Positions 1 to 6,730 of a stretch of DNA of 6,940 bases are shown here, in pieces. The position numbers were made by a program, and so were the translations under genes. The stretch lies in contig USCM01000104.1 in NCBI GenBank assembly GCA_900553155.1, forward strand, positions 1 through 6,940, given 5' to 3'. Below the pieces are notes generated by a model. The model did not search any database, was not told the origin of the DNA, and worked only from the letters and a program-made list of their open reading frames with translations. How positions within the stretch are numbered: position 1 is the first letter of the stretch; every line of letters starts with the position of its first letter. The DNA is from an uncultured Prevotella sp. (GTDB lineage: Bacteria > Bacteroidota > Bacteroidia > Bacteroidales > Bacteroidaceae).

Positions 1-409
1 GTTTATCGACGGCACCATTATGACCATAGCCGACGCTCCATGGCCAGGCCTAACACCTGACCTTATATCCGTGCTGATAGTGGTGGCTACACAGGCACGC
101 GGCTCGGTACTGGTACACCAGAAGATGTTTGAGAGCCGCCTGTTCTTTGTCGACAAGCTTATCGACATGGGAGCGCAGATTATATTGTGCGACCCGCACC
201 GCTGCGTGATAGTGGGACACGACCACAAGCGACAGTTGCGCGGCGGACGCATGACCAGTCCGGACATCCGTGCCGGTATAGCCCTGCTCATTGCTGCCCT
301 TGGAGCCAAGGGCACAAGCCGCATCGACAACATCGCACAGATAGACCGAGGCTACGAGGACATTGAGGCTCGACTCAACGCATTGGGCGCAAGGATCAGA
401 AGAGAGTAA
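1..409 (+). CDS. murA: UDP-N-acetylglucosamine 1-carboxyvinyltransferase, C-terminal part (5' end outside window)
   Basis: MurA transfers enolpyruvate from phosphoenolpyruvate to UDP-N-acetylglucosamine, the first committed step of peptidoglycan synthesis, in the cytoplasm. Only the last 135 codons are present; the first complete codon is at 2-4 and the stop is TAA at 407-409. The fragment matches the second half of the EPSP-synthase-like fold. Visible landmarks are TPDLIS, whose Asp (codon 59-61) aligns with the general-base Asp305 of E. coli MurA; FESRLFF, whose Arg (137-139) aligns with the Arg331 region; RMTSPDIRAG; and the near-terminal IDRGYEDIEARLNALGA, containing the Arg397-type PEP-binding residue. 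The Cys115 loop that reacts with PEP and fosfomycin lies upstream of the window, so fosfomycin sensitivity cannot be judged. The ending matches the family's normal C-terminus, so there is no 3' truncation. Only 8 bases separate it from rimM, implying co-transcription. The alternative enzyme EPSP synthase (AroA) is unlikely given the MurA-specific ending. Confidence 0.96.
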   Translation, partial: FIDGTIMTIADAPWPGLTPDLISVLIVVATQARGSVLVHQKMFESRLFFVDKLIDMGAQIILCDPHRCVIVGHDHKRQLRGGRMTSPDIRAGIALLIAALGAKGTSRIDNIAQIDRGYEDIEARLNALGARIRRE

Positions 410-417
410 GAAGATAT

Positions 418-939
418 ATGATAAAGAAAGAAACTGTCTACAAGATAGGCAAGATAGGCAAGCCGCATGGAGTGAACGGCGAGGTGGCGTTCCACTTCGA
501 CGACGACGTGTTCGACCGCACCGAAGCCCAATATCTCATACTCGAGATTGACGGCATACTGGTGCCGTTCTTCATGGACGAGTATCGCTTCAAGACCGAC
601 GAGACCGCCTTGGTGCTCTTTGCCGACATCGACACACAGGACAAGGCACGCAACCTTACGGGCTGCGACGTCTACTTCCCGCGCGAGCATAGCGACGCCG
701 ATGCCGAATCGTTGTCGTGGGCTGCCATAGTGGGATTTCATGTGGTAGATGCCAAGACCGGCAAGACGGTGGGCGAGATACGCTCCGTGGACGACTCGAC
801 TATCAACACGCTGTTTGAGCTTGAGACCATCAACGGCAACGACCTGCTTGTTCCGGCAAGCGACGAGCTTATAAGCGCTGTCGACACCGAGCGTCAAACC
901 ATAACAATGGAGCTGCCTGAGGGCTTGCTCGAACTATAA
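418..939 (+). CDS. rimM: Ribosome maturation factor RimM (16S rRNA processing protein)
   Basis: RimM is a cytoplasmic assembly factor that binds ribosomal protein S19 and helps mature the head of the 30S subunit. The 173-residue length is normal for the family. The N-terminal RimM barrel opens with the signature IGKIGKPHGVNGEV (residues 10-23). A second PRC-barrel domain runs from about residue 100 to 170. It starts at WAAIVGFHVVDAKTG and contains NDLLVPASDELISAVD (141-156) and the typical ending ELPEGLLEL. The ATG at 418 is chosen because it puts the signature at the usual distance from the N-terminus. A purine run just upstream (AAGAAG, overlapping the murA stop) could serve as a weak ribosome-binding site. 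The gene lies 8 bases after murA and 14 bases before dxr. In many bacteria rimM sits with trmD and rpsP; here it sits among envelope genes, an arrangement I recall from Bacteroidales. Codons 9-14 contain a perfect 9-base tandem repeat. Confidence 0.96.
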   Translation: MIKKETVYKIGKIGKPHGVNGEVAFHFDDDVFDRTEAQYLILEIDGILVPFFMDEYRFKTDETALVLFADIDTQDKARNLTGCDVYFPREHSDADAESLSWAAIVGFHVVDAKTGKTVGEIRSVDDSTINTLFELETINGNDLLVPASDELISAVDTERQTITMELPEGLLEL

Positions 940-953
940 TAAAACATCCGATT

Positions 954-2108
954 ATGAAAAAACAAATATGCATCCTCGGCTCTACCGGCTCTATCGGTAC
1001 ACAGGCGCTGGATGTAATACAGCAGCATAGCGACCGCTACGAGGTTTACTGCCTTACAGCCAACAACCGCTATGAGATGCTTGCCGAGCAGGCACGACGC
1101 TTCAGCCCGGCTGCCGTGGTGATAGGCAACGAACAGCACTACGAGGCGTTGAAGGCTCTGCTTGCCGACTGCCCCGATATAAAGGTGTATGCCGGAGCCG
1201 CAGCCATTGACGATATTGTTGAGGCTCAGCCCATAGACATGGTGCTTACGGCTATGGTGGGCTTTGCCGGACTGTCGCCTACGATACACGCCATAAAGGC
1301 ACGCAAGACCATCTGCCTTGCCAACAAGGAGACGCTTGTGGTGGCTGGCGAGCTGATATGCCGACTGGCTGCACAGTATCGTGTCAACATCCTGCCCGTC
1401 GACAGCGAGCACTCGGCTATATTCCAGAGCATAGTGGGCGAGGGCAACAACCCTATTGACAAGATATTGCTAACGGCATCGGGCGGCCCCTTCCGCAACT
1501 ATACGCTCGAGCAGATGCGCGGCGTTAAGGCGGCAGATGCCCTTAAGCACCCTACGTGGAACATGGGAGCCAAGATAACCATCGATTCGGCGTCGATGAT
1601 GAACAAGGGCTTTGAGGTGATTGAGGCAAAATGGCTCTTTGGTGTAGATGCCGACAAGATACAGGTGCTGGTACATCCGCAGTCGATTGTACACAGCGCG
1701 GTACAGTTTGTCGACGGTGCCGTTAAGGCACAGCTTGGCGTGCCCGACATGCGCCTGCCCATACAGTATGCCTTCTCCTTCCCCGAGCGATTGCCGTTGA
1801 ATGGCGAGAGGCTCAACCTCTTCAGTCAGCCGCTCGAGTTCTTCGAGCCGGATATGCAGAAGTTCCGCTGCCTGCACATGGCATACGAGTCGATACGCAA
1901 GGGCGGCAATATGCCGTGCATCGTCAATGCAGCCAACGAGGTGGTAAACGAGGCGTTCCGTAAGGACCGCTGCGGATTCCTCGACATGGGCGACATTATC
2001 GAGCGCACCATGCAGAAGGCAACGTTTATAGCACAGCCTACCTACGACGACTACTTTGCAACGGATGCCGAGGCACGCCGCATAGCAGGCGAGATGCTTA
2101 AAGCTTAA
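954..2108 (+). CDS. dxr: 1-deoxy-D-xylulose 5-phosphate reductoisomerase (MEP pathway)
   Basis: Dxr (IspC) converts 1-deoxy-D-xylulose 5-phosphate to 2-C-methyl-D-erythritol 4-phosphate using NADPH and a divalent metal. It is the second step of the non-mevalonate isoprenoid pathway and the target of fosmidomycin. The 384-residue protein is full length. The N-terminal Rossmann domain carries GSTGSIGTQ (residues 9-17), and CLANKETLV (121-129) forms the NADPH/catalytic junction. The metal ligands are visible as Asp150 and Glu152 in LPVDSEHSA and Glu221 in MNKGFEVIEA. The substrate loop contains SGGPFR (176-181), followed by HPTWNMGAKI (199-208) and HPQSIVHS (241-248). A helical C-terminal domain contains NAANEVVNEAF (325-335). 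No key residue is missing. The ATG at 954 puts the dinucleotide-binding loop at residue 9, as expected. It lies 14 bases after rimM and 36 before rseP. Its product feeds synthesis of the undecaprenyl carrier lipid used downstream of MurA, a plausible but unproven reason for the grouping. Confidence 0.98.
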   Translation: MKKQICILGSTGSIGTQALDVIQQHSDRYEVYCLTANNRYEMLAEQARRFSPAAVVIGNEQHYEALKALLADCPDIKVYAGAAAIDDIVEAQPIDMVLTAMVGFAGLSPTIHAIKARKTICLANKETLVVAGELICRLAAQYRVNILPVDSEHSAIFQSIVGEGNNPIDKILLTASGGPFRNYTLEQMRGVKAADALKHPTWNMGAKITIDSASMMNKGFEVIEAKWLFGVDADKIQVLVHPQSIVHSAVQFVDGAVKAQLGVPDMRLPIQYAFSFPERLPLNGERLNLFSQPLEFFEPDMQKFRCLHMAYESIRKGGNMPCIVNAANEVVNEAFRKDRCGFLDMGDIIERTMQKATFIAQPTYDDYFATDAEARRIAGEMLKA

Positions 2109-2144
2109 GAAAGAAAAACTTAAAAACAATACATAAAATAAGAA

Positions 2145-3539
2145 ATGGAAATATTCCTTATCAAATTGCTGCAGTTCTTGCTGGCAATCTCTTTGCTTGT
2201 GTTGCTCCATGAGGGCGGACACTTCTTTTTTGCCAAACTCTTTGGCATAAGGGTGGAGAAGTTCTACCTGTTCTTCGACCCCTACTTCCACCTGTTCGAG
2301 TTTAAGCCAAAGAACAGTGATACGGCATACGGCATTGGATGGCTTCCGCTTGGCGGCTACTGCAAGATAGCAGGTATGATAGACGAGTCGTTCGACACCG
2401 AACAGATGAGCAAGCCTGCCGAGGAGTGGGAGTTTCGCTCCAAGCCGGCATGGCAGCGTCTGCTCGTTATGCTTGGCGGTGTGCTTGTAAACTTCTTCCT
2501 GGCACTCTTTATATACGCAATGTGTCTCTTCACCTGGGGCGACAGCTATGTCAAGACCAAGGATATGAGCTTGGGTATGAAGTTCAACAAGGAGGCAAAG
2601 GCTTTAGGATTCCAGGACAACGACATCCTTGTGGGTACCGACCAAGGCGAGTTTGAGAAGTACGGACCCGACGTGTTCCGCGACTTGGCGAGTGCCAAGG
2701 AAGCCTACGTAATACGTGGCGGCAAGCAGGTTACAATCAGCTTGCCTGGCGACCTCGACTTGCTGGATATGTTCAAGTCGGTTCCGCCTTTCATGGCAGA
2801 GTTTAGAGAAGCCGCTGTAGACAGCGTGGCTCGCGGCTCGCTTGCACAGCAAATGGGTATGCGCAAGGGCGACCGCATCGTGGCGCTTAACGGTGTGAAG
2901 CTGTCTTCTTACAACGACTTTATGTACGAGGTGGGCCGCATTGGCGACGTGCTGGCATACGCCAAGACACATGCCGACAGCCTTAAGGCTCTGAGCGTGA
3001 ACCTTACACTCGAGCGCAACGCCAACGGACGTGCATGCACCATCAATACACACGGGGTGCTCAAGACATCCGACAAGGAGGAGCAGAACCTCAAGTTCGG
3101 CTTCTATCCAAAGCAGCCCGACTATAAGGTAACACACATCGAGTATGGATTCTTCGAGAGTTTCCCTGCCGGTGTGAAGTATGGCTGCAACGTGTTGGGC
3201 GGCTACGTGGGCGATATGAAGTATCTGTTCTCGGCAGAGGGAGCCAAATCGCTTGGCGGATTCGGTGCCATAGGCAATATGTTCCCGGCACAGTGGGACT
3301 GGCACATCTTCTGGCTTATGACCGCCTTCCTTAGCATCATCCTCGCCTTCATGAACATCCTGCCTATCCCGGCACTCGACGGCGGACACGTGCTGTTCCT
3401 TATATACGAGATGATAACACGCCGCAAGCCGTCGGAGAACTTTATGATACGTGCCGAGTATATCGGTATCGGCATACTGATGTTGCTCATGCTTGTGGCT
3501 AATCTTAACGATGTGCTGCGCTGGCTGCACATTATGTAA
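2145..3539 (+). CDS. rseP: Site-2 intramembrane zinc metalloprotease RseP (M50 family)
   Basis: RseP-type proteases cut transmembrane substrates, such as anti-sigma factors and remnant signal peptides, inside the inner membrane. This protein has 464 residues, close to the family norm of about 450. The first TM segment (about 5-21) leads into the zinc motif HEGGH (His22, Glu23, His26). The third zinc ligand is Asp412 in NILPIPALDGGH (404-415). GIGWLPLGGY (63-72) is the conserved cytosolic-face segment. TM2 spans about 105-130, TM3 about 386-408 and TM4 about 438-455. Two PDZ domains lie between TM2 and TM3: a degenerate one at about 140-205 and a clearer one at about 222-305, containing SLAQQMGMRKGDRIVALNG. 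The start is firm because an in-frame TAA (2139-2141) lies two codons upstream. The 36-base leader after dxr is about 70% A and has no strong Shine-Dalgarno, as is common in Bacteroidota. No RseA-like or sigma-factor gene is nearby, so the natural substrate cannot be inferred here. Confidence 0.96.
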   Translation: MEIFLIKLLQFLLAISLLVLLHEGGHFFFAKLFGIRVEKFYLFFDPYFHLFEFKPKNSDTAYGIGWLPLGGYCKIAGMIDESFDTEQMSKPAEEWEFRSKPAWQRLLVMLGGVLVNFFLALFIYAMCLFTWGDSYVKTKDMSLGMKFNKEAKALGFQDNDILVGTDQGEFEKYGPDVFRDLASAKEAYVIRGGKQVTISLPGDLDLLDMFKSVPPFMAEFREAAVDSVARGSLAQQMGMRKGDRIVALNGVKLSSYNDFMYEVGRIGDVLAYAKTHADSLKALSVNLTLERNANGRACTINTHGVLKTSDKEEQNLKFGFYPKQPDYKVTHIEYGFFESFPAGVKYGCNVLGGYVGDMKYLFSAEGAKSLGGFGAIGNMFPAQWDWHIFWLMTAFLSIILAFMNILPIPALDGGHVLFLIYEMITRRKPSENFMIRAEYIGIGILMLLMLVANLNDVLRWLHIM

Positions 3540-3579
3540 TGAAGTCTACCCGTCTACTTCTCAAGATAAACCATATTAG

Positions 3580-4524
3580 ATGGACGCAAAACTTAGGGGT
3601 ACAGTCTGCGGCATAGCCGCAGCTGTGTTCTATGGCACCAATCCTTTGGGCGCCATGAATCTGTATGCCGACGGCATATCCACCAACTCCACCCTGTTCT
3701 ATCGTTTCGGCTTGGCCGTGGTAATGCTTGGTGTGATGATGGCAGTGCAGCGCAAGTCGTTCGCGTTGACGCGCCGCGAGCTGGTAACGTTGGCCATATT
3801 GGGAGTGTTTATGAGCACATCGTCGACGACTCTCTACTTTAGTTTCAACTTTATGGATGTGGGCATCGCCTCCACGCTGCTCTTTGTCTATCCAGTGATG
3901 GTGGCTGTCATAATGGCAACCCTCTTCCACGAGAAGGTAACGGCGGCAACGGTAGTAGCCATATTGCTGTCGCTTGCAGGCATAGCCTTGCTCAACCAGA
4001 CGGGCAACGGCACGTCGCTTAGCCTGTGGGGTGTGACGCTTGTAATGCTTTCGTCGCTGACGTATGCCATATATATAGTGGTGGTAAACAAGTCGTCGCT
4101 GCGAATGTCGTCGGTCAAGCTCACGTTCTATGTATTGCTCTTCGGCTTGTTTACAATATATGGCTATACGCTCGCAATGGGCGAGACGGTGCAGCTGCCG
4201 GTTACACCCAAGCAGTGGATGTATGCCGCACAGCTTGCCCTTATGCCTACGGTGCTCTCGCTGGTGCTTATGGTGATAGCCGTGCACGACATCGGCTCTA
4301 CACCTACAGCCATCATGGGAGCCATTGAGCCTATCACGGCGGTGGCTATCGGCGTGCTGGTGTTTGGCGAGAACTTCACCCCACGACTCGCCTTGGGCAT
4401 CGTGCTCATCCTTACAGCAGTGCTGTTGATTATCGGTGGCAAGGAAATGTCGCCGCACAAGATAACATTGGCAATAAGCAGAGTTGGCAAACGACTCGCT
4501 AAAACATGGCGTTGGAAGTCGTAG
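3580..4524 (+). CDS. EamA/DMT-superfamily transporter, substrate unknown
   Basis: This is a polytopic inner-membrane protein of 314 residues with about ten TM helices, formed from two tandem EamA repeats. This is the architecture of the 10-TM drug/metabolite exporters. Repeat 1 ends with a proline-containing segment around residues 100-138 (FVYPVMVAVIMATLFHEKVT, then a hydrophobic helix). Repeat 2 ends with the matching segment at 247-284 (GAIEPITAVAIGVLVFGENF, then ALGIVLILTAVLLI). Both repeats show the family pattern of a P or EP in a helix followed by an acidic loop (HEK, GEN). A basic cytosolic tail follows (residues 288-314). The start is firm because an in-frame TAG (3577-3579) directly abuts the ATG. 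It lies 40 bases after rseP on the same strand, so it may be the last gene of that transcript. EamA members export amino acids, sugars or other metabolites, and sequence alone does not tell which. Its last codons and stop form a terminator hairpin. Confidence 0.92.
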   Translation: MDAKLRGTVCGIAAAVFYGTNPLGAMNLYADGISTNSTLFYRFGLAVVMLGVMMAVQRKSFALTRRELVTLAILGVFMSTSSTTLYFSFNFMDVGIASTLLFVYPVMVAVIMATLFHEKVTAATVVAILLSLAGIALLNQTGNGTSLSLWGVTLVMLSSLTYAIYIVVVNKSSLRMSSVKLTFYVLLFGLFTIYGYTLAMGETVQLPVTPKQWMYAAQLALMPTVLSLVLMVIAVHDIGSTPTAIMGAIEPITAVAIGVLVFGENFTPRLALGIVLILTAVLLIIGGKEMSPHKITLAISRVGKRLAKTWRWKS

Positions 4525-4545
4525 ACTTCCAGCGTTTTTTGTTTT
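4510..4545 (+). terminator. Intrinsic terminator overlapping the end of the EamA gene
   Basis: The arms 4510-4520 and 4524-4534 pair over 11 positions (one a G-U wobble) around a three-base loop, GTA (4521-4523). The core is the perfect repeat GGAAGTC / GACTTCC. The hairpin is followed directly by TTTTTTGTTTT (4535-4545), the U-tract expected of a Rho-independent terminator. The upstream arm encodes the last residues of the EamA protein (R-W-K-S), and the TAG stop (4522-4524) occupies the loop and the first base of the downstream arm. It probably ends the murA-to-EamA transcript and insulates the ABC exporter genes. Confidence 0.9.
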
Positions 4546-4628
4546 ATAGATGTATGGATGTACGGTTTTATTGATAATATTGTGGCTTTTTGCAACTTTT
4601 ATGTCTAATTCAACGTCAAACACATAGT
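4546..4628 (+). promoter_or_regulatory. AT-rich gap expected to hold the promoter of the ABC exporter genes
   Basis: This 83-base non-coding stretch lies between a strong terminator and the ABC ATPase gene, so a promoter here is inferred from position. The Bacteroidota -7 consensus is TAnnTTTG with a TTTG-like -33 box. The best -7 match I see is TAATATTG (4575-4582), five of six defined positions, but it has no TTG at a normal distance upstream. A weaker pair is TTG at 4580-4582 with TATGTCTA at 4600-4607. Neither is convincing. The gap also holds an imperfect 8-base tandem repeat, GATGTATG/GATGTACG (4549-4564). Confidence 0.3.
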
Positions 4629-5348
4629 ATGATTCATTTAAGAGATATAAACAAAACTTACCAAGGAGCACAGCCGTTGCATGTGCTCAAAGGTATAAAC
4701 CTCGACATCGCCGAGGGCGAATTCGTGTCTATTATGGGAGCGTCGGGTTCGGGCAAGTCTACCTTGCTCAATATCCTCGGAATACTCGACAACTATGATA
4801 CGGGCGAGTATATGCTGGCAGGCAATCTGATAAAGAACCTCTCGGAGACACGCGCCGCCGAATACCGCAACCGTATGATAGGCTTTATCTTCCAGTCGTT
4901 CAACCTCATTGGATTCAAGACGGCGGTGGAGAATGTGGAGCTGCCACTCTACTATCAAGGTGTGTCGCGCCGCACCAGGCACAAGCTTGCTATGGAGTGG
5001 CTCGACCGTCTGGGCTTGACGCAGTGGGCAGAGCATTATCCTAACGAGATGTCGGGCGGACAGAAGCAGCGTGTGGCCATAGCACGCGCGCTTATAACCA
5101 AGCCGCAGATTATCCTGGCAGACGAGCCTACAGGCGCACTCGACTCGAAAACGAGTGTGGAGGTGATGGAGCTGCTTAAGAAAATAAATGCCGAGGAGAA
5201 GGTTACCACGGTTGTGGTGACGCACGAGAGCGGTGTGGCTAACGAGACCAACAAGATTGTGCATATAAAGGACGGACTGATAGGAAGCATTGAGGAGAAT
5301 CTCGACCACAAGGCAAGTCCGTTTGGCATCAACGGAATAATGAAATAG
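4629..5348 (+). CDS. ABC transporter ATP-binding protein, MacB/LolD class
   Basis: This cytoplasmic ATPase powers the MacB/FtsX-type permeases encoded downstream. It has 239 residues, normal for a stand-alone subunit. All nucleotide-binding motifs are intact: Walker A GASGSGKST (37-45), Q-loop Gln89 in FIFQSFNLIG, signature MSGGQ (141-145) followed by KQRVAIARAL, Walker B IILADE (161-166) with catalytic Glu166, D-loop ALDSKT (170-175) and the H-loop His199 in VVVTHE. The SFNLIGFKTAVENVELPL stretch and the ADEPTGALDSKT segment are typical of the LolD/MacB/FtsE group. I chose the ATG at 4629 because it gives the usual start MIHLRDINKTY. An in-frame TTG at 4590 would add 13 residues with no family counterpart and is less likely. 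It follows a terminator and precedes permease 1 by 34 bases, so it is probably the first gene of an exporter operon. The cargo is unknown; relatives export lipoproteins, peptides, macrolides or toxins. Confidence 0.95.
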   Translation: MIHLRDINKTYQGAQPLHVLKGINLDIAEGEFVSIMGASGSGKSTLLNILGILDNYDTGEYMLAGNLIKNLSETRAAEYRNRMIGFIFQSFNLIGFKTAVENVELPLYYQGVSRRTRHKLAMEWLDRLGLTQWAEHYPNEMSGGQKQRVAIARALITKPQIILADEPTGALDSKTSVEVMELLKKINAEEKVTTVVVTHESGVANETNKIVHIKDGLIGSIEENLDHKASPFGINGIMK

Positions 5349-5382
5349 AGGTTAGCTTAAACTAATAATTCAATTACTCATA

Positions 5383-6645
5383 ATGCGCGATATTTTTATT
5401 GAGATATGGACCACCGTCAAGCACAACCGCTTGCGCACGGCGCTTACAGGATTCTCTGTGGCGTGGGGCATCTTCATACTTATCGTTCTGTTGGGAGCCG
5501 GCAACGGACTGATAAACGGAATAATGGGCAACAGGATGAATGTGCTTACCAACTCGATGTCGATATACGGAGGACAGACGTCGAAGGCGTACGACGGACT
5601 GGGCGAGGGACGAAACGTTGAGCTTAACGACAAGGACCTTGCCATAACCCGGCACGGATTTGAGAACAACATCGACGATGTGGGCGCGGAGATAGAGAAG
5701 AGCGGACTGAATGTAGCCTATGGCGACAACTACTCGACGGGCGTAAGCGTCAATGGCGTGTACCCCAACGATGTGGACATCAACAAGCGCGATATGCTAT
5801 GCGGACGCTTTCTTAATGCACTGGATATTGAGCAAAGGCGCAAGACCATTGTCGTGTCGCAGGGATTGGCAAAGGAGCTTATGCCGCATGCCCCGCTTAA
5901 CCTTAACGGACGTGTGGTGAAGGTGGACAACCTGGCATTCACCGTTGTAGGCATTTACGATAACGACAAGAGCCGGATGGACAATATGGCGTTCATCCCC
6001 TTCAGCACGTTCCGCTCTATATACAACAGTGGCGACAAGGCTGGCAACATCGTCTTCTCCTTTCACGGACTGAAGACGGAGGAGGAGAACGAGCAGTTTG
6101 AGGCTGCCTATCGTGCCCGTGTAAACCGCAATCATAGGGCGGCACCCGATGACGAGAACTCGATATGGATATGGAACCGATTTACACAGGACTTGCAGCT
6201 CAACACGGCTACGGACATCATCAACACGGCTCTGTGGATTGTGGGCCTCTTTACCTTGTTGTCGGGCATCGTGGGTGTGTCCAACATCATGCTTATCACG
6301 GTGAAGGAGCGTACACACGAGTTTGGCATACGCAAGGCCATAGGTGCCAAGCCGTGGTCTATCTTGCGGCTTATCATCATCGAGAGCGTTGTCATTACAA
6401 CCTTTTTTGGATATATAGGTATGGTGCTCGGCATCGCCGCAACGCAGTATATGAACTCGGTGGTGGGACATACAACGGTGGACAACGGACTGTTTAAGGC
6501 TCAGATATTTGTCGACCCTACCGTAAGCATCGGCGTATGTGTACAGGCTACAATACTGATGGTTGTGGCTGGAACCATTGCCGGACTTATTCCGGCACGA
6601 AAGGCTGCCAAGATTAGACCTATCGAGGCACTGAGGGCAGAATAG
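5383..6645 (+). CDS. MacB/FtsX-type ABC transporter permease 1
   Basis: This inner-membrane permease has 420 residues and the four-helix MacB topology. TM1 is at about 20-45, a large periplasmic MacB_PCD-like domain spans about 46-278, and TM2 (about 280-306), TM3 (about 328-356) and TM4 (about 383-405) form the FtsX domain. The periplasmic domain contains the family segment GRFLNALDIEQRRKTIVVSQ (141-160). The cytosolic coupling region after TM2 reads ITVKERTHEFGIRKAIGA (305-322), and the C-terminus has the hallmark IPARKAAKIRPIEALRAE. The ATG at 5383 is the only ATG after an in-frame stop at 5353-5355. The leader is AT-rich and lacks a clear Shine-Dalgarno. No ATPase domain is fused, unlike E. 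coli MacB; the ATPase is the separate upstream gene. These transporters act as mechanotransmission pumps that push periplasmic cargo toward an outer-membrane channel, and do not move it through the inner membrane. The substrate cannot be deduced. Confidence 0.94.
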   Translation: MRDIFIEIWTTVKHNRLRTALTGFSVAWGIFILIVLLGAGNGLINGIMGNRMNVLTNSMSIYGGQTSKAYDGLGEGRNVELNDKDLAITRHGFENNIDDVGAEIEKSGLNVAYGDNYSTGVSVNGVYPNDVDINKRDMLCGRFLNALDIEQRRKTIVVSQGLAKELMPHAPLNLNGRVVKVDNLAFTVVGIYDNDKSRMDNMAFIPFSTFRSIYNSGDKAGNIVFSFHGLKTEEENEQFEAAYRARVNRNHRAAPDDENSIWIWNRFTQDLQLNTATDIINTALWIVGLFTLLSGIVGVSNIMLITVKERTHEFGIRKAIGAKPWSILRLIIIESVVITTFFGYIGMVLGIAATQYMNSVVGHTTVDNGLFKAQIFVDPTVSIGVCVQATILMVVAGTIAGLIPARKAAKIRPIEALRAE

Positions 6646-6672
6646 ACAAGGAGTTTTTTCTACTTGTCTATT
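6641..6672 (+). repeat. Perfect 10-bp inverted repeat at the stop codon of permease 1
   Basis: The arms AATAGACAAG (6641-6650) and CTTGTCTATT (6663-6672) are perfectly complementary and enclose a 12-base loop, GAGTTTTTTCTA. The permease 1 stop codon TAG (6643-6645) lies inside the left arm. No T-tract follows the right arm, so it does not look like a standard intrinsic terminator. It could be an mRNA 3'-end stabiliser, a processing site or a protein-binding palindrome. Confidence 0.7.
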
Positions 6673-6676
6673 AGCG

Positions 6677-6693
6677 GCATATCGAGGATATGC
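6677..6693 (+). repeat. Perfect 7-bp inverted repeat with GAG loop between the permeases
   Basis: GCATATC (6677-6683) and GATATGC (6687-6693) are perfectly complementary around a three-base GAG loop. It lies four bases after the larger inverted repeat and 37 bases before the start of permease 2. No U-tract follows, so termination is not obvious. In RNA it would form a second compact hairpin. Confidence 0.6.
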
Positions 6694-6730
6694 AGAACTT
6701 GAATTAATAATCAAATGATAAATATGGCTT

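Noticed and set aside
22..26. HEGGH in RseP (protein residues 22-26; bases 2208-2222) as an altered or inactive zinc site.
   Set aside because: The pattern HExxH is satisfied and the LDG aspartate ligand is present, so the protease should be active. Gly at this position is, as I recall, common in Bacteroidota RseP.
2604..3530. Minus-strand open frame (308 codons) opposite rseP.
   Set aside because: It has no recognisable domain and its sense strand encodes the zinc site, PDZ and TM features of RseP; it is a codon-usage shadow.
3541..3560. Short inverted repeat GAAGT...ACTTC and a doubled GTCTAC between rseP and the EamA gene.
   Set aside because: The five-base stem with a ten-base loop is weak and no T-tract follows, so it is neither a convincing terminator nor an operator.
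4590..4628. TTG at 4590 as an earlier start for the ABC ATPase, adding 13 residues.
   Set aside because: The ATG at 4629 gives the family-typical N-terminus MIHLRDINKTY. The extra residues match nothing known, and the region is better explained as leader or promoter.
3532..4671. Long open frame (379 codons) on the minus strand, antisense to the whole EamA gene.
   Set aside because: The predicted protein is rich in His, Arg, Cys and Tyr with no recognisable domain, while the plus strand encodes a clear 10-TM EamA protein. Rarity of TTA, CTA and TCA codons in the sense genes leaves the antisense frame open by chance.
6699..6726. Possible promoter for permease 2: TTG (6699-6701) and TAAATATG (6719-6726), 17 bases apart.
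   Set aside because: The transcript would begin at about the start codon (6731), leaving no leader. The -7 match is imperfect and AT-rich gaps give such matches by chance.
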